A stretch of DNA of 64,000 bases from Phaeobacter porticola (GTDB lineage Bacteria > Pseudomonadota > Alphaproteobacteria > Rhodobacterales > Rhodobacteraceae). The stretch spans positions 124,001-188,000 of the forward strand of contig NZ_CP016364.1 of the NCBI RefSeq assembly GCF_001888185.1, given 5' to 3'. Both the position numbers and the translations under genes were made by a program. The notes beneath the pieces were generated by a model, which was not told the DNA's origin, did not search any database, and worked only from the letters and a program-made list of their open reading frames with translations. This document shows, in pieces, positions 62,922 to 64,000 of this stretch. Each line of letters starts with the position of its first letter. Position 1 is the stretch's first letter.

Positions 62922-63997
62922 GACTGGCTCCAATAGGCAGCGATATAGCCTTGTCCGGGGCTTTTCCGGGGGGCGGGTTTGTCCTGCTTTATGGCGGCGC
63001 GCAGGCGCTGCACGTCGGATTTCTCGCAGGCAAACCACAGGAAATGATCGGGGCGTTCGGCACGGGCGGTCAGGGCCAGATCGCACAGGCTTTGCTGGTC
63101 AACGTGGCGCAGCCAGGTGACGCTGATGCCCTCCGGCGCGACGATGGGATAACCGCAATCGGCCCCGTCTGCGGCGAGGAGGACCGCCGCTCCGCGACTG
63201 TCGCGCGGCAGGGTTTCCAGAATGCGGGCGGCGGCGGGCAGGGCGGTTTCATCGGCATAGATCAGGATCTGCGAGGTCTGCGGAATGCCGCCACCGCCAG
63301 GGCCTGCAATCCGAAGCGTGTCGCCGGGTTTGGCGCCCAGAACCCAATTGGTGGCGCGGCCACCGTCGTGCAGGAAGATGTCAAAGGTCATCTCTGCGGC
63401 GGCATGGTCGATGTGGCGGGTGGTATAGACCGGGCGGTGCAGCGCCTTGTCACCCGAGGGCCAGACGGTGGCGCCGTTTTCAGCCACATGAGGCCACGCG
63501 GGGTCGGCGCAATCCGCAGCGGGCAACAGCAGGCGGAAATGAATGGCGTCCTCCTGAAAGCTGCTGAGGTCCGCCGCCTTCACCCGCACCCGCAGGAAGG
63601 CGCGGCCCACCGGGGTGATCGACATCACGGTGGTGGCATGCACGTTTGGAGGCAGTGCGCCGACGGTGGCGGTGTCGGACCAGCGCAGGGTCTGGGACAG
63701 GCCGGGTTGCAGCTCTTCGAGGTGCTCGGCAAACCCATCCTTCAGCATATGCAGGCGGTCGGGCAGGGCGGCAGAGACGCGGATCTCGATACCGTCACCC
63801 TGTGCTGTGAAATGGTAATGGCCAAAGCCGGGCACCTCGACCGTGACGGCGCTGTCGCTGTCTTCGATCACCGGCAGCTCATGCTCCTGCGCCATGGCGA
63901 CAAGGGGCGTGCGCAGGATACCAAAGGGCAGCGTGGACAGGGTGGCGGTGGTCTGTAGCGGGAAGGTCGGGTTGATGGTCATGGTGGTCTCACTCAC
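62918..63997 (-). CDS. Siderophore-interacting protein with DUF2218 N-terminal domain
   Basis: 359 residues. The first ~95 residues match DUF2218 (PVIEDSDSAVTVEVPGFGHYHF, PDRLHMLKDGFAEHLEE). The rest is a SIP/ViuB FAD-dependent ferric-siderophore reductase fold with FAD motif RPVYTTRHIDHAAAEMTFDI and the SIP-type FLWFACEKSDVQRLRAA near the end. It likely releases iron from the imported siderophore in the cytoplasm. The frame starts with GTG 63997; ATG 63982 is also possible, and the start cannot be decided because the window ends. First gene of the exbBDD-tonB operon seen here. Confidence 0.9.
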   Translation of the reverse strand: MSETTMTINPTFPLQTTATLSTLPFGILRTPLVAMAQEHELPVIEDSDSAVTVEVPGFGHYHFTAQGDGIEIRVSAALPDRLHMLKDGFAEHLEELQPGLSQTLRWSDTATVGALPPNVHATTVMSITPVGRAFLRVRVKAADLSSFQEDAIHFRLLLPAADCADPAWPHVAENGATVWPSGDKALHRPVYTTRHIDHAAAEMTFDIFLHDGGRATNWVLGAKPGDTLRIAGPGGGGIPQTSQILIYADETALPAAARILETLPRDSRGAAVLLAADGADCGYPIVAPEGISVTWLRHVDQQSLCDLALTARAERPDHFLWFACEKSDVQRLRAAIKQDKPAPRKSPGQGYIAAYWSQS

Positions 63998-64000
63998 TCC

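Noticed and set aside
1-64000. tRNA, rRNA, CRISPR arrays, intact insertion sequences or prophage
   Set aside because: None seen by eye: no tRNA-like clover pattern in gaps, no regularly spaced repeats and no transposase or integrase ORF.

Overview
The window looks like a chromosomal stretch of a marine alphaproteobacterium of the Roseobacter group (Rhodobacteraceae in the broad sense). The evidence is the accD-folC pair, a DUF2794 protein, the large share of ABC, MFS and DMT uptake genes, and a GC-rich, GC3-biased codon style. This placement rests on gene content and my memory of these families; no search was run. I saw no rRNA, tRNA, CRISPR array or intact insertion sequence.

Layout. 1-6.1 kb: the 3' part of an ABC/cyclic-nucleotide-binding fusion gene overlapping a CPBP protease gene, then accD, folC and the convergent zapE. 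6.3-14.1 kb: an MFS carrier, a three-gene minus-strand operon (DMT transporter, HAD hydrolase, ornithine-cyclodeaminase-like enzyme), the coupled pair sthA and DUF188 gene, S-formylglutathione hydrolase and an AEC carrier. 14.3-26.5 kb: small regulators (TetR, ArsR), a cytochrome c', an M17 peptidase with a C40 peptidase, carbonic anhydrase, a DUF3095 protein, a second MFS carrier, asd and a DUF4139 protein. 26.5-31.5 kb: a branched-chain-amino-acid-type ABC system (substrate-binding protein, then livG, livF, livH, livM) with a strong terminator between the binding protein and the rest. 31.6-34.5 kb: an HpaI-type aldolase, an aromatic-amino-acid-type decarboxylase and a divergent HpaR/MarR regulator with a perfect 24-bp inverted repeat between them. 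34.5-41.1 kb: a glycerate kinase and sulfatase/phosphonate-monoester-hydrolase operon divergent from a DeoR regulator and a Na/Pi transporter, followed by an EamA transporter. 41.4-46.0 kb: a polyamine-type ABC operon whose last permease has an unusual C-terminal tail. 46.2-52.3 kb: a 1175-residue GH18-like/deacetylase/glycosyltransferase protein divergent from a Tat-exported DUF3131 protein, probably an exopolysaccharide locus. 52.3-54.9 kb: a small secreted protein, then about 1.3 kb with no convincing gene and a broken gene remnant. 54.9-64 kb: an ankyrin protein, a MYG1-like protein and an iron-siderophore module (TonB-dependent receptor converging with tonB, exbD, exbD, exbB and a siderophore-interacting protein).

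The observations I rate highest are: (1) the two adjacent ExbD proteins, one of which carries Asn where the functionally essential membrane Asp is expected; (2) the three-module polysaccharide enzyme paired with a DUF3131 protein; (3) the phosphoester/sulfate ester, glycerate and phosphate module at 34.5-40.2 kb; (4) the polyamine permease with an extra membrane helix, coiled coil and duplicated Gly/Phe/Asn motif; (5) several perfect inverted repeats next to regulator genes that look like operators.
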